58,609 nucleotides of DNA from an uncultured Lachnospiraceae bacterium (GTDB lineage: Bacteria > Bacillota > Clostridia > Lachnospirales > Lachnospiraceae), in assembly GCA_947037115.1 (NCBI GenBank), contig CAMQTN010000010.1, forward strand, positions 1-58,609. Reading direction: 5' to 3'. Below, one piece after another: positions 16,559-25,095 of the stretch. The notes under the pieces are model-generated. The model saw nothing but the letters and a program-made list of their open reading frames with translations, ran no database searches and was not told where the DNA came from. The position numbers and the translations under genes were made by a program. Position 1 is the first letter of the stretch; the number at the start of each line of letters is the position of its first letter.

Positions 16559-17617
16559 ATGGATAATCAGTACAACCAGCAGACAAACGGCAATTCTTAC
16601 CAACAGGGGAATCCCTATCAGCAGCAGGGTAACCCTTATCAGCAGGGCGGCCCTTACCAGCAGGGGAATCCCTATCAGCAGCAGGGTAACCCTTATCAGC
16701 AGGGGAATCCCTATCAGCAGCAGGGTAATCCTTACCAACAGCAGGGCGCCTCTGGCATGGGGAATGGCTATGGAAATTACGGAGGTAATGGTGAGCCGCA
16801 GAAAGCGCCTAACATTTTTCAGCAGTTTGTCCTTGCCTTCGTGCCGACCAGATACGACAGACTGACGAAGGTAAAGACCGGAAGCATGATCGGCTTCGTG
16901 ACGCTTCTGGTGCTGGTTGCCACGCTGCTTTCTTATGCGGTTCTGGCGGCTGGCTTTGCGTCCATTGACATGGACGAATTGGCGGCGCATCTGCCGGATT
17001 TTGCGATAACGAACGGACGGCTGTATATGGAGGAAGATTTCCTGTATGATGAAGACGGCGTGTTTGTGTACATGACGGAGGATATCGACGAATTTACCTA
17101 TGAGGATGCGGCTGATATTGCCGCTGAAGGGTATCAGAATGTTCTTCTTATGGGACGGGACAGAGTTTCCCTTATGCAAAACTGGGAGTATCAGCAGGTT
17201 GATTTCGGCGATTTCGGGGACAGCCTCTCAATCAGCAGAGAATGGATTGCAACCACATTGATGCCGCTCGTCATGGTTGTTTTGATATTGGTATATATTA
17301 TCATTTTCCTGGGGAAAGGTCTCGGGTACTTCCTGTTTGCGGCAGTTTATCTGCTGTTTGCGATGCTGATTGCCTCTATTATGAAGAAGAATCTGGAGAC
17401 GGGGGCGCTGTTTCGGACGGCTGTATATGCGAAGGTTCTGATGTTCGTGGTATCGACATTTGTCAGTCTGCTTCCCTTTGCGACTCTTTCCGTACCTTTT
17501 CTTCTCAAGGTTATCATTACCATCGGCTTTATGGCTTTTGCGATCGCAAAACTGCCGGACAACAGGCCGGCGGCGCCCATGATGATGGGTCCGGGAATGG
17601 GACAGGGGTGGCAATAA
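16559..17617 (+). CDS. DUF1189-like membrane protein with an NPYQQ-repeat N-terminus (paralog 1)
   Basis: A 352-residue membrane protein. Residues 1 to about 75 are low-complexity repeats of the unit GNPYQQQ, then a Gly/Asn linker, then a conserved membrane body: PNIFQQFVLAFVPTRYDRLTKVKTGSMIGF, a first hydrophobic segment near 110-135, a soluble loop with RLYMEEDFLYDEDG, and three or four further helices at 230-330. The body fits the DUF1189 group of integral membrane proteins of unknown function. The start is ATG 16559 behind GGAGG; an ATG at 16547 overlaps the SD. The next gene is a close paralog with a shrunken repeat tail, so this is a tandem duplication. Both end in PMMMGPGMGQGWQ. Confidence 0.7.
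   Translation: MDNQYNQQTNGNSYQQGNPYQQQGNPYQQGGPYQQGNPYQQQGNPYQQGNPYQQQGNPYQQQGASGMGNGYGNYGGNGEPQKAPNIFQQFVLAFVPTRYDRLTKVKTGSMIGFVTLLVLVATLLSYAVLAAGFASIDMDELAAHLPDFAITNGRLYMEEDFLYDEDGVFVYMTEDIDEFTYEDAADIAAEGYQNVLLMGRDRVSLMQNWEYQQVDFGDFGDSLSISREWIATTLMPLVMVVLILVYIIIFLGKGLGYFLFAAVYLLFAMLIASIMKKNLETGALFRTAVYAKVLMFVVSTFVSLLPFATLSVPFLLKVIITIGFMAFAIAKLPDNRPAAPMMMGPGMGQGWQ
16597..16746 (+). repeat. In-gene tandem repeat encoding GNPYQQ(Q)
   Basis: About eight imperfect copies of an 18-21 base unit (GGGAATCCCTATCAGCAG type) in the 5' part of the first DUF1189 gene. Unit length alternates by one CAG codon, as expected for slippage or unequal recombination. Confidence 0.8.
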
Positions 17618-17663
17618 TTGCCGTCCCAGCAGGTCTTGTGTGAAAAGGGAATGAGGAGGAAAA

Positions 17664-18608
17664 ATGGATCATTTTAATCATCAGCAGGGAAGTCCATACC
17701 AGCAGCAGGGAATCCCATATCAACAGGGAGATGCTTGGACAGGAAACGGTTTCGGAAATTATGGCGGTAATGGCGGGCCGCAGAAAGCACCCAATATTTT
17801 CCAACAGTTTATCTTTGCATTTATACCGGCCAGGTACAACAGACTGATGCAGGTAAAGGTTGGAAGTATGATTGTATTTGTGGCGTTTCTGGCTCTGGTT
17901 TCTGCCATTATTTCGATGATCAGTCAGGCGGTCAGCTTTTCGTCCATCGATGTGGAGGCGTTGGTGGATCGACTGCCGGATTTTACGTTGACGGACGGAC
18001 ATCTGTCTCTGGAGGAAGATTTCCTGTATGAAGAAGGCGACATGTATGTATACATGACGGACGACGTTGCGGGATTTTCCTATGGGGATGCCACTGAAAA
18101 AGCCGCTGCCGGATATCGGGATATCATTCTTGTGGGACGGGACAGAATTTTTATCATGCAGAACAGGGGAGAGCCGAGATATCAGTATGTTGGTTTCGAA
18201 CTGTTTGGACGCAACAGGCAGCTTGGCAAAGAACTGGCCGTTGATGCATTGATGCCTTACCTAAGAGGCCTGTTTATCATCTTACATATATTGATCTTTG
18301 TGGGCAGAGCGTTCGGGTATTTTCTGTCTGCGGCGGTTTACTTACTGTTTGCGATGCTGATTTCCTCAGTGATGAAGAAAGGGCAGCTGCCGTCCGCGCT
18401 GTTTCGGACAGCAGTGTATTCCAAGGTTTTGATGTTTGTGGCAGCGATGATTCTTGAACTGATCCCTTTTGTGGGGTTTTCCGTACCCTTCCTGATCAGA
18501 GTTGCTGTTACCATTGGCTTTATGGCTTTTGCGATCGCAAAACTGCCGGACAACAGGCCGGCGCCGCCCATGATGATGGGTCCGGGAATGGGACAGGGGT
18601 GGCAATAA
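17664..18608 (+). CDS. DUF1189-like membrane protein (paralog 2, short repeat tail)
   Basis: Tandem paralog of the preceding gene, 314 residues. The N-terminal repeat is cut to roughly two or three units (SPYQQQGIPYQQG), then NGFGNYGGNGGPQKAPNIFQQF follows and the membrane body aligns throughout (RLPDFTLTDGHLSLEEDFLYEEGDMYVYMTDD; last helices; identical C-terminus PPMMMGPGMGQGWQ). AATGAGGAGGAAAA precedes ATG 17664, 46 bases after the first copy. Nucleotide identity is highest at the last 100 bases, consistent with recent duplication or gene conversion. Function unknown. Confidence 0.7.
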   Translation: MDHFNHQQGSPYQQQGIPYQQGDAWTGNGFGNYGGNGGPQKAPNIFQQFIFAFIPARYNRLMQVKVGSMIVFVAFLALVSAIISMISQAVSFSSIDVEALVDRLPDFTLTDGHLSLEEDFLYEEGDMYVYMTDDVAGFSYGDATEKAAAGYRDIILVGRDRIFIMQNRGEPRYQYVGFELFGRNRQLGKELAVDALMPYLRGLFIILHILIFVGRAFGYFLSAAVYLLFAMLISSVMKKGQLPSALFRTAVYSKVLMFVAAMILELIPFVGFSVPFLIRVAVTIGFMAFAIAKLPDNRPAPPMMMGPGMGQGWQ

Positions 18609-18611
18609 CTG

Positions 18612-19337
18612 CTACCCCTGAAAAGGTTCTGTAAAGTAACCGGACTGGGAGACCGGCTCTCCACCTGCCTTCAGATGGGAAGTATCGCCCATTACCTGTA
18701 CACGGAAGACGGCGTCATTGTCCATCCGCTCTTCCGTGCCGAGTACGGTGACGGAGGTAGTGGCCAGAAAGAAACCGTGCAGAAGAGGCACGGGTGAGAT
18801 GTTAAGAAGGTGGCTCAACATCATACAGGTAACGCCCAGGTGGCAGAAGATGACGATGGTATCTTCTGTCTTCTTTTTTGACGGGTCTGTGATATAGTAA
18901 TTGTTGTGCCGTATGTAGCCATAGGAGGACAGGAGGCTGTCCAGCCCTTCACAGACCCCTCGGTAGGCGGGGAGAAGCGCGTCATTGGAGCGGTAGAGCG
19001 CAGTGGTTTTCCAACCCTCGCGGTCATACATTTCCGGGATTTCGGTCCAGTAGCGCGGCATAAGGTCCCAGGGTACGCCGTGCCGTCCCGTCACAGGATC
19101 GTCAATCATATAGGAAAATTCCCTCATCCATTCACAGGTGACTGCTTCGCGCCCGGCCGCTTCCAGAGAGTAGGAAGCGGTTTTCTGTGCACGGCCTAAA
19201 GGAGAGCAGTAAAACTGGGTGACGTCCGGCCACCCGGCCACCCTTTTTGCCAGAAGTTTCGCTTCGCGTATTCCCTTTTCCGTGAGCGTATCATTTACAT
19301 AGTCGGGATCACCGTGTCTGATCAATATGATTTTCAT
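18612..19337 (-). CDS. Histidine phosphatase superfamily protein (phosphoglycerate mutase-like)
   Basis: A 241-residue protein with the family's RHG signature at its N-terminus (KIILIRHGDPDY), the second arginine in FYCSPLGRAQKTASY, and the catalytic second histidine in IVIFCHLGVTCMML. Members act as phosphatases on small phosphorylated substrates or proteins; the substrate here is unknown. It is convergent with the second DUF1189 gene, with three bases between the stops, and divergent from hflK across a palindromic promoter region (19396-19447). Confidence 0.85.
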   Translation of the reverse strand: MKIILIRHGDPDYVNDTLTEKGIREAKLLAKRVAGWPDVTQFYCSPLGRAQKTASYSLEAAGREAVTCEWMREFSYMIDDPVTGRHGVPWDLMPRYWTEIPEMYDREGWKTTALYRSNDALLPAYRGVCEGLDSLLSSYGYIRHNNYYITDPSKKKTEDTIVIFCHLGVTCMMLSHLLNISPVPLLHGFFLATTSVTVLGTEERMDNDAVFRVQVMGDTSHLKAGGEPVSQSGYFTEPFQG

Positions 19338-19395
19338 GTGCGTTCACCTTTTATTTCCTTTCCGAATATTTCCTTAAATTTTAATATCTATTTAC

Positions 19396-19447
19396 GCCTG
19401 CTGTGATATAATGGACGCAGGCTTAACAGTCCGTGTCCATTATATCA
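19396..19447. promoter_or_regulatory. Palindromic promoter region between the phosphatase gene and hflK
   Basis: TGATATAATGGAC (19404-19416) is repeated as its exact reverse complement at 19435-19447. Each arm contains an extended -10 (TGnTATAAT), one per strand: the plus arm points to hflK, the minus arm to the phosphatase gene. The plus arm is also enclosed by GCCTGC/GCAGGC (19396-19401 with 19417-19422), so two mutually exclusive hairpins can form. No clear -35 is present for the plus arm. Confidence 0.5.
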
Positions 19448-19469
19448 TGGAGAAAGGTGTGGTACAAAC

Positions 19470-20501
19470 ATGTTTGGGAAAAAACAGAAAGTTAATGTAA
19501 GCATTCCGGGTGAAAAAGGTGCAAGGGCGGTGAAGATTGTCATTGTACTGATGGTACTCGCCGTACTTGCCGGCAATTCCTACTACTCGATTCAGGAGGA
19601 GGAACAGGCGGTGGTCTGCACCTTTGGTTCGCCAAAGGCGGTCACTACGCCGGGACTGCATTTTAAAGTCCCCTTTATCCAGACGGTAACCAAGGTAAAC
19701 ACTACGATTCAGGGATTCAACATCGGTTACCGGGACGAGCGGCAGGGGGACGATTATGATGCCGGGGATGATATAGAGGATGCGCTGATGATCACCTCCG
19801 ATTACAATTTTATCTATGTGGATTTTTATGCGGAGTACAGAGTGACCGATCCGGTCAAAGCACTTTATGCGTCGGAGAATCCTGCGTTGATTTTAAAAAA
19901 TATTGCCCAGAACTGTATCCGGACCACAATAGGTTCCTACAGTGTGGACAGTGTGCTGACCACGGGGAAAAATGAGATTCAGTCAAATATAAAACAGATG
20001 ATCCTGGATAAACTTGACTCTTACGATATTGGTATTCAGCTTGTCAATATCACGATTCAGGATGCAACGCCTCCCACAGCAGAGGTGGAGAACGCCTTTA
20101 AGGAGGTGGAGACAGCCAAGCAGGGCAAGGAGACGGCCTTAAATAACGCAAACAAATACAGAAATGAACAGATTCCCAATGCAGAGGCGGAGTCGGATAA
20201 AATACTGCAGGATGCAGAGGCGAAAAAACAGGAGCGCATCAATGAGGCAAACGGTCAGGCGGCGCGTTTTAATTCCATGTATCAGGAGTACGTAAAATAT
20301 CCGGAAGTAACAAAGAAGCGGATGTTTTATGAGGCAATAGAGGATGTGCTGCCGGAGGTCAAGGTTGTCATAGAGGGAGAGGGCGGACAGACCACCACGA
20401 TGCTGCCACTTGACAGCTTTGTGACGCAGGAGAGCCCTTCCATTGCGGGAGGCGGCAGTCAGACGGCTGATGAGACCGAGGAAGCACAGGGGGAGGAATA
20501 G
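19470..20501 (+). CDS. hflK: SPFH/prohibitin-domain membrane protein, HflK-like
   Basis: A 343-residue protein with one N-terminal membrane anchor (about residues 20-38) and an SPFH domain (EEEQAVVCTFGSPKAVTTPGLHFKVPFIQ; VDFYAEYRVTDPVKALYAS), then an Ala/Glu-rich coiled coil (EVETAKQGKETALNNANKYR; QDAEAKKQERINEANGQAARF). In Proteobacteria HflK and HflC form a membrane complex that restrains the FtsH protease. Pairing with a second SPFH gene three bases downstream supports the HflK/HflC assignment, though in Firmicutes the role is less studied and the two names could be swapped. AGAAAGGTGTGGTACAAAC precedes ATG 19470. Confidence 0.82.
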   Translation: MFGKKQKVNVSIPGEKGARAVKIVIVLMVLAVLAGNSYYSIQEEEQAVVCTFGSPKAVTTPGLHFKVPFIQTVTKVNTTIQGFNIGYRDERQGDDYDAGDDIEDALMITSDYNFIYVDFYAEYRVTDPVKALYASENPALILKNIAQNCIRTTIGSYSVDSVLTTGKNEIQSNIKQMILDKLDSYDIGIQLVNITIQDATPPTAEVENAFKEVETAKQGKETALNNANKYRNEQIPNAEAESDKILQDAEAKKQERINEANGQAARFNSMYQEYVKYPEVTKKRMFYEAIEDVLPEVKVVIEGEGGQTTTMLPLDSFVTQESPSIAGGGSQTADETEEAQGEE

Positions 20502-20504
20502 ACA

Positions 20505-21590
20505 ATGGCTGATTATACCGAGAATTCCTATACACAAAACCAATACACGCAAAATCAGAATGTTCAGAATTTTGAGCGTTTTAATTCCGACGGCACAAAG
20601 AAGAAGGAAAAGAAGAGCGGGAAAAAGGGAAAAGCATTTGGCGTCGGTTTTGCATTACTGCTTCTCGCCGCACTGTTTGTACTGGCAAACAGTATGGTGG
20701 TGACCAAACAGAACCAGTTTAAGCTGATCAGGCAGTTTGGCCGTGTGGACAGAGTGGTGTCTGTGCCTGGGCTGAGCTTTAAAATCCCGTTCATTGAATC
20801 AGTTGATACCGTTCCAAAGGAGCTTCTGATCTACGACCTTCCGGCTTCCGACGTGATCACTTCTGACAAAAAGACAATGATCGTGGACAGTTATGTGCTC
20901 TGGCGTGTGACGGACCCGCTTAAATTTGCCCAGACCTTGAGCTGTTCTGTCCAGAATGCGGAGGGCCGTATCGATGCCATTGTTTACAATGCCACGAAGA
21001 ATACCATTTCCAACATGAAGCAGGATGAGGTGATCAGGAGCCGTGACGGCAAAATGACGATCACGGTCGATGAGACTGGCAGCGAGCTTTCCGGCAATGA
21101 TCTGGATCTTTCCGGCGGCAAGGAAGAAGTAATTGAGATTACCTCCCTGACGGAGGAAGTGATGGGACAGATCAACCATGTGGAGGAACAGTATGGCATC
21201 GAGCTTGTGGCTGTGGAGGTTAAAAAGCTGGATCTTCCGGACGATAATAAACAGGCAGTCTACAACCGTATGATTTCCGAACGCGGAAACATTGCGGCAC
21301 AGTACACTGCGGAGGGTAAGTCTGAGGCTAAGATGATCGAAAATACCACGGACAAGGAGGTTTCCATCATGCTCTCCGACGCCAGGGCACAGGCAGAAGC
21401 AACGATTGCAGAAGGCGAGGCCGAATATATGCGGATTCTGTCAGGGGCTTACTCTGACCCTGAGAAGTCGGATTTTTACTCCTTTGTGCGTGCGCTTGAC
21501 GCTTTGCGGGAAAGTGTTGTCGGAGACAATAAGACCGTGATTTTGACGGAAGATTCCCCGATTACACAGATCTTTAACGGCAGATATTGA
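20505..21590 (+). CDS. hflC: SPFH/prohibitin-domain membrane protein, HflC-like
   Basis: A 361-residue partner of the preceding gene. Asn/Gln-rich cytoplasmic tail (residues 1-25), Lys-rich segment, membrane helix at about 43-65 (AFGVGFALLLLAALFVLANSM), then an SPFH domain (KQNQFKLIRQFGRVDRVVSVPGLSFKIPF; DSYVLWRVTDPLKFAQTL). It contains an insertion (about residues 175-210, GKMTITVDETGSELSG) absent from short HflC proteins. The C-terminal half is coiled coil (AQYTAEGKSEAKMIENTTDKE) ending in a hydrophobic-acidic tail. GGGGGAGGAATAGACA precedes ATG 20505, so it is translated in tandem with hflK. Confidence 0.82.
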   Translation: MADYTENSYTQNQYTQNQNVQNFERFNSDGTKKKEKKSGKKGKAFGVGFALLLLAALFVLANSMVVTKQNQFKLIRQFGRVDRVVSVPGLSFKIPFIESVDTVPKELLIYDLPASDVITSDKKTMIVDSYVLWRVTDPLKFAQTLSCSVQNAEGRIDAIVYNATKNTISNMKQDEVIRSRDGKMTITVDETGSELSGNDLDLSGGKEEVIEITSLTEEVMGQINHVEEQYGIELVAVEVKKLDLPDDNKQAVYNRMISERGNIAAQYTAEGKSEAKMIENTTDKEVSIMLSDARAQAEATIAEGEAEYMRILSGAYSDPEKSDFYSFVRALDALRESVVGDNKTVILTEDSPITQIFNGRY

Positions 21591-21643
21591 TTTAAGAAAG
21601 GGATATCTGGCACAGATGGTTGAAAAAGATTGGAAATGATGAG

Positions 21644-23017
21644 ATGGAGACACAGGAAAAGCAAAATGGCATATTGGAAGGTGTGATCTGGAAGCAGCTG
21701 CTGATTTTCTTCTTCCCCATTCTGATCGGCACCTTTTTTCAACAGCTTTACAATACGGTAGACACCGTGATCGTAGGACAGTTTGCCGGCAAGGAGGCAC
21801 TGTCGAGCGTGGGCGGATCCTCGGCGCAGATTATCAATATGGTGGTGGGATTTTTCACGGGACTGACGGCTGGCGGCACGGTTCTGATTTCGCAGGCTTA
21901 TGGGGCATTCCACAGGCAGAGGCTGGAGGACGCCCTGCACACATCCTACGCCTTCGGCATTCTCGGAGGGATCGGACTTGGCATTCTTGGCGTGGCGGCC
22001 GCACCGCTGATTCTCAGGCTGATGAATACGCCGGAAGAGTTGATGGAGATGTCGATCCTGTATATACGGATTTATTTTTCGGGGCTGGTCTTTGTGTTCA
22101 TCTATAACATGGGTGCGGCAATCCTGCGCGCCATCGGGGATTCCAGACGGCCGCTGTATTATCTGGTGGTGTGCTGTATCGTAAATATTGTGCTGGATCT
22201 GCTTCTGGTACTTTATTTTGGACTGGGCGTTCTGGGCGTGGCAGTGGCGACGCTTCTGTCCCAGGCCATCAGTGCGGTGCTGGTTACCTGGGCGCTGATG
22301 TACAAGGTGGACTGCATGAAACTGTCCCTCCGGGGGATCAGGATACGTCCGGAGATTTTAAAAAACATGCTGCAGATTGGGTTCCCGTCCGGGCTGCAGA
22401 GCTCTATGTACAGTATCTCCAACATGATCGTGCAGGCGGCGCTCAATCTCCTTGGCGTGGATACCATGGCGGCATGGACAGCCTATGGTAAGATAGACAG
22501 TGTGTTTTGGATGATCAACTCGTCCTTTGGCATTGCGCTCACTACTTTTGTGGGACAGAATTTCGGGGCGGGTAAATGGAGCCGCGTGAAGAAAGGTACA
22601 AGAGTCTGTCTGGGGATGGCGGCCGGCACGGCTGTTTTTCTGACGGTGGTTCTGATGGCGGCAGGGCCATTCCTGTTGGGGATTTTTACGGGAGATGCGG
22701 CGGTGGTGGCAATCGGTATGACCATGATGCGATGCATTTCGCCGGCTTTTGTGATGTTTGTGTTTATTGAAATTTTTTCCGGGTCGCTCCGGGCGCAGGG
22801 ATATACCTTTGTGACGACGGTTATATCAGTCCTTGGTATCTGCGTGTACCGCATTATATGGGTGAATATGATCCCGGCAGGGCAGGGGCTTACATGGATT
22901 ATTTCCTGCTATCCGATCAGCTGGGTTGTGTGTGCGTTTCTGGTGAGCGTGTATTATTTTTATAAACAGAATAGAATTATTGGCAGGATGGAAATGAAAG
23001 GACAGGGGAGAGTATGA
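21644..23017 (+). CDS. MATE family efflux transporter
   Basis: Polytopic membrane protein of about 457 residues with 12 hydrophobic segments. N-terminal MATE signature FFPILIGTFFQQLYNTVDTVIVGQFAGKEALSSVGGS and, in the second half, the repeat-related QIGFPSGLQSSMYSISNMIVQAALN. It exports cations or drugs by Na+ or H+ antiport; the specificity is not visible. I place the start at ATG 21644; a TTG at 21620 is possible. The stop overlaps the TPR gene by four bases (ATGA). Confidence 0.88.
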   Translation: METQEKQNGILEGVIWKQLLIFFFPILIGTFFQQLYNTVDTVIVGQFAGKEALSSVGGSSAQIINMVVGFFTGLTAGGTVLISQAYGAFHRQRLEDALHTSYAFGILGGIGLGILGVAAAPLILRLMNTPEELMEMSILYIRIYFSGLVFVFIYNMGAAILRAIGDSRRPLYYLVVCCIVNIVLDLLLVLYFGLGVLGVAVATLLSQAISAVLVTWALMYKVDCMKLSLRGIRIRPEILKNMLQIGFPSGLQSSMYSISNMIVQAALNLLGVDTMAAWTAYGKIDSVFWMINSSFGIALTTFVGQNFGAGKWSRVKKGTRVCLGMAAGTAVFLTVVLMAAGPFLLGIFTGDAAVVAIGMTMMRCISPAFVMFVFIEIFSGSLRAQGYTFVTTVISVLGICVYRIIWVNMIPAGQGLTWIISCYPISWVVCAFLVSVYYFYKQNRIIGRMEMKGQGRV

Positions 23018-23892
23018 TGAATATTGATGAGTTTTTTGCCACACTGGATTCCTATTTTGACAGAAATGAGACGGATAAAATCGATCAGTTCCTTGTGGCG
23101 TCTCTGGAGAAGGCGAAGGAGGAAGAGGACTATGCAGCCTATATTTCCATCTGCAATGAGATGATTGGCTTTTACCGCAGCATTTCGGCTTTCGAGAAGG
23201 CGTATCAGGCGGCGGAGGATGTGCTTCTTTTGATGGAGGAGTTAAAACTGGAGGACACAGAGCACTTCGCGACAACGCTTCTCAATGCAGCCACCGCCTA
23301 CAGTGCCGCAGGGGATTATGCGCAGGCGATCAGGCTGTACCGCCAGGCCATTCAGATTTATGACCGGATTCTTCCGCAGGGTGACTACCGTCAGGCCGGG
23401 CTCTACAACAATATGAGCATTCTTCTGGAGAAGATGGATGACAACGCAGGGGCGGCAGAGGCGGCGCTGAAGGCGCTGGCCATTATTGAGAAGCTGCCGG
23501 ATAACGAGGCGCAGACGGCCACCACATTGACGAATCTGGCCCTGATTTACTTTAAGCTCTCAGAAAATGAGGAGGCAAAAAAGTGTCTTACGCGCGCCCT
23601 TGCACTTTTTGAGCAGGGCGGTGATAACCTGAACGAGCATTACAGCGGTGCGCTGGCGGGGATGGGCGAGGCCTGCTACAGGGATGGGGATTATGAAAAA
23701 GCCCTGTCCTATTATGAGAAGGCGCTGGAACTGGTGAAACAGCACTATGGGGAAAACATGAGCTATGGCATTCTCTGCGAGAACTGTGCAGCAGTGTGCG
23801 GCAGTATGGGAGATACCGGGAGACAGGAAAGCTATGCAGCCAGGGCGCGGGAAGTGCTCGGGCGCGTGCAGGGCGGTTCTGCTTTGGGGTGA
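23014..23892 (+). CDS. Tetratricopeptide repeat protein
   Basis: A 292-residue soluble protein built of TPR helices: TTLLNAATAYSAAGDYAQAIRLYRQAIQIYDRIL, NNMSILLEKMDDNAGAAEAALKALAIIEKL, TTLTNLALIYFKLSENEEAKKCLTRAL and GMGEACYRDGDYEKALSYYEKALEL, about five or six units between residues 60 and 260. Likely a protein-interaction scaffold. Translation is coupled to the upstream MATE gene (ATGA overlap), and the DUF4037 gene follows, so the three form one operon. No signal peptide. Confidence 0.82.
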   Translation: MMNIDEFFATLDSYFDRNETDKIDQFLVASLEKAKEEEDYAAYISICNEMIGFYRSISAFEKAYQAAEDVLLLMEELKLEDTEHFATTLLNAATAYSAAGDYAQAIRLYRQAIQIYDRILPQGDYRQAGLYNNMSILLEKMDDNAGAAEAALKALAIIEKLPDNEAQTATTLTNLALIYFKLSENEEAKKCLTRALALFEQGGDNLNEHYSGALAGMGEACYRDGDYEKALSYYEKALELVKQHYGENMSYGILCENCAAVCGSMGDTGRQESYAARAREVLGRVQGGSALG

Positions 23893-23959
23893 GCCTGCAT
23901 GTAAGGCAGAGGAAAACGGTGGATGGCAGAAGAAGCAGGAAGGGAAAGGGAGAAGGATC

Positions 23960-24892
23960 GTGAAGGGGCTGGAATTATCCGAAAAATATTACAGAGAGTA
24001 TGGGGAAAGGATGATCAGGGAACAATTTCCCGAGATTGCCGGGCAGACGGCCGCCGGGCTCGTGGGATATGGTTCGGAGTGCCTTGGATTTGACGATGAA
24101 ATCTCCCGGGATCACGATTATGGCCCTTCTTTCTGTGTCTGGCTGCCACGTGAGATTTACAGACAATACGGGGAAAAACTGCAGACAGCTTATAACGCGC
24201 TTCCGAAAGCGTTTATGGGATTTGGGGGCAGAGTGGAGGAGGAGCAGGGCAAGGGCCGCGTCGGCGCTCTTTGTCTGGAGGATTTTTATCTGGAAATTCT
24301 GGGACGGGAATCGGCGCCAGAGACGGCACAGGAATGGTTCATGATCCCGGAACCGTCACTCTGCGCGGCGGTGGGCGGTCAGGTCTTTGAGGATTTTCTT
24401 GGGCGTTTTACTGAGATCAGGAATGCGCTTCTGGCCTATTATCCGGAGGAAGTGTGGCGGAAAAAACTGGCGGAAAGTCTGGCCAGGGCGGCACAGGCGG
24501 GGCAGTACAATTACGCCCGCGCCATGAAAAGGGGGGAGCGTATCGCGGCGGAGATTGCCTTGACGGAATTTGTGAAGGAGGCCATGCAGATTGTCTATCT
24601 TCTGAACAAAAAATACGCGCCTTTCTACAAGTGGATGCACAGGGGGCTGCGGGAACTTTCGGTTTGCGGGGAGATCGGTGAAATGCTCTCGCTGCTCTAT
24701 CAGGTTCCCGATCCGGCGGCGGCGTGGGAAGGAGCAGGCCCCGCGGATTTCCTGTATCAGTTAAATACGGGGGATGGCAGAGTGGTAGTCATTGAAGCGG
24801 TCTGTAATGTCCTGGTTCAGACCCTTAACGAGATGGGGCTTTCCCGTGTGCAGGATAATTTTTTGCAGATGCATGTGGGGGAAGTGCTGTGA
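23960..24892 (+). CDS. DUF4037 family nucleotidyltransferase-like protein
   Basis: A 310-residue soluble protein of the DUF4037 family. Near the N-terminus it has GLVGYGSECLGFDDEISRDHDYG, a GS-x(n)-D-x-D pattern compatible with a nucleotidyltransferase fold, then GFGGRVEEEQ and a long helical C-terminus. Function unknown; members often neighbour TPR proteins, as here. The start is GTG 23960 with AAGGGAGAAGG upstream. An open frame from 23765 in the same phase overlaps the TPR gene and is not family-like. Confidence 0.75.
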   Translation: MKGLELSEKYYREYGERMIREQFPEIAGQTAAGLVGYGSECLGFDDEISRDHDYGPSFCVWLPREIYRQYGEKLQTAYNALPKAFMGFGGRVEEEQGKGRVGALCLEDFYLEILGRESAPETAQEWFMIPEPSLCAAVGGQVFEDFLGRFTEIRNALLAYYPEEVWRKKLAESLARAAQAGQYNYARAMKRGERIAAEIALTEFVKEAMQIVYLLNKKYAPFYKWMHRGLRELSVCGEIGEMLSLLYQVPDPAAAWEGAGPADFLYQLNTGDGRVVVIEAVCNVLVQTLNEMGLSRVQDNFLQMHVGEVL

Positions 24893-24951
24893 AAGCATTC
24901 TCTTTACGCGGATCAATGGGAATTGGATAAAAGTTAAATGTGAATTAAACA

Positions 24952-24975
24952 TTATAAACGAAATAACGTTTATAA
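24952..24975. repeat. AT-rich inverted repeat upstream of the coiled-coil gene
   Basis: Perfect 9-bp arms TTATAAACG / CGTTTATAA around a six-base loop, 16 bases before the -35 of the next promoter. It is a possible operator for that promoter; there is no T tract, so a terminator is unlikely. Confidence 0.5.
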
Positions 24976-24991
24976 ATTGTATCAAAAAAGA

Positions 24992-25020
24992 TGGACATGT
25001 TTCTTCTTCTGTGGTATGAT
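24992..25020 (+). promoter_or_regulatory. Promoter of the heptad-repeat coiled-coil gene
   Basis: TGGACA (24992-24997), exact 17-base spacer, TATGAT (25015-25020). Confidence 0.65.
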
Positions 25021-25095
25021 GGGGTTCAAGGCGGGAACCTTAAAGAAACTGACGACAATAGATAGAGAATGATGTTATATCTAAGGAGGAGACCT

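Noticed and set aside
16597..16746. Short tandem repeats as a possible CRISPR or intergenic satellite
   Set aside because: They are codon repeats (GNPYQQ) inside a coding frame with a proper SD and membrane body.
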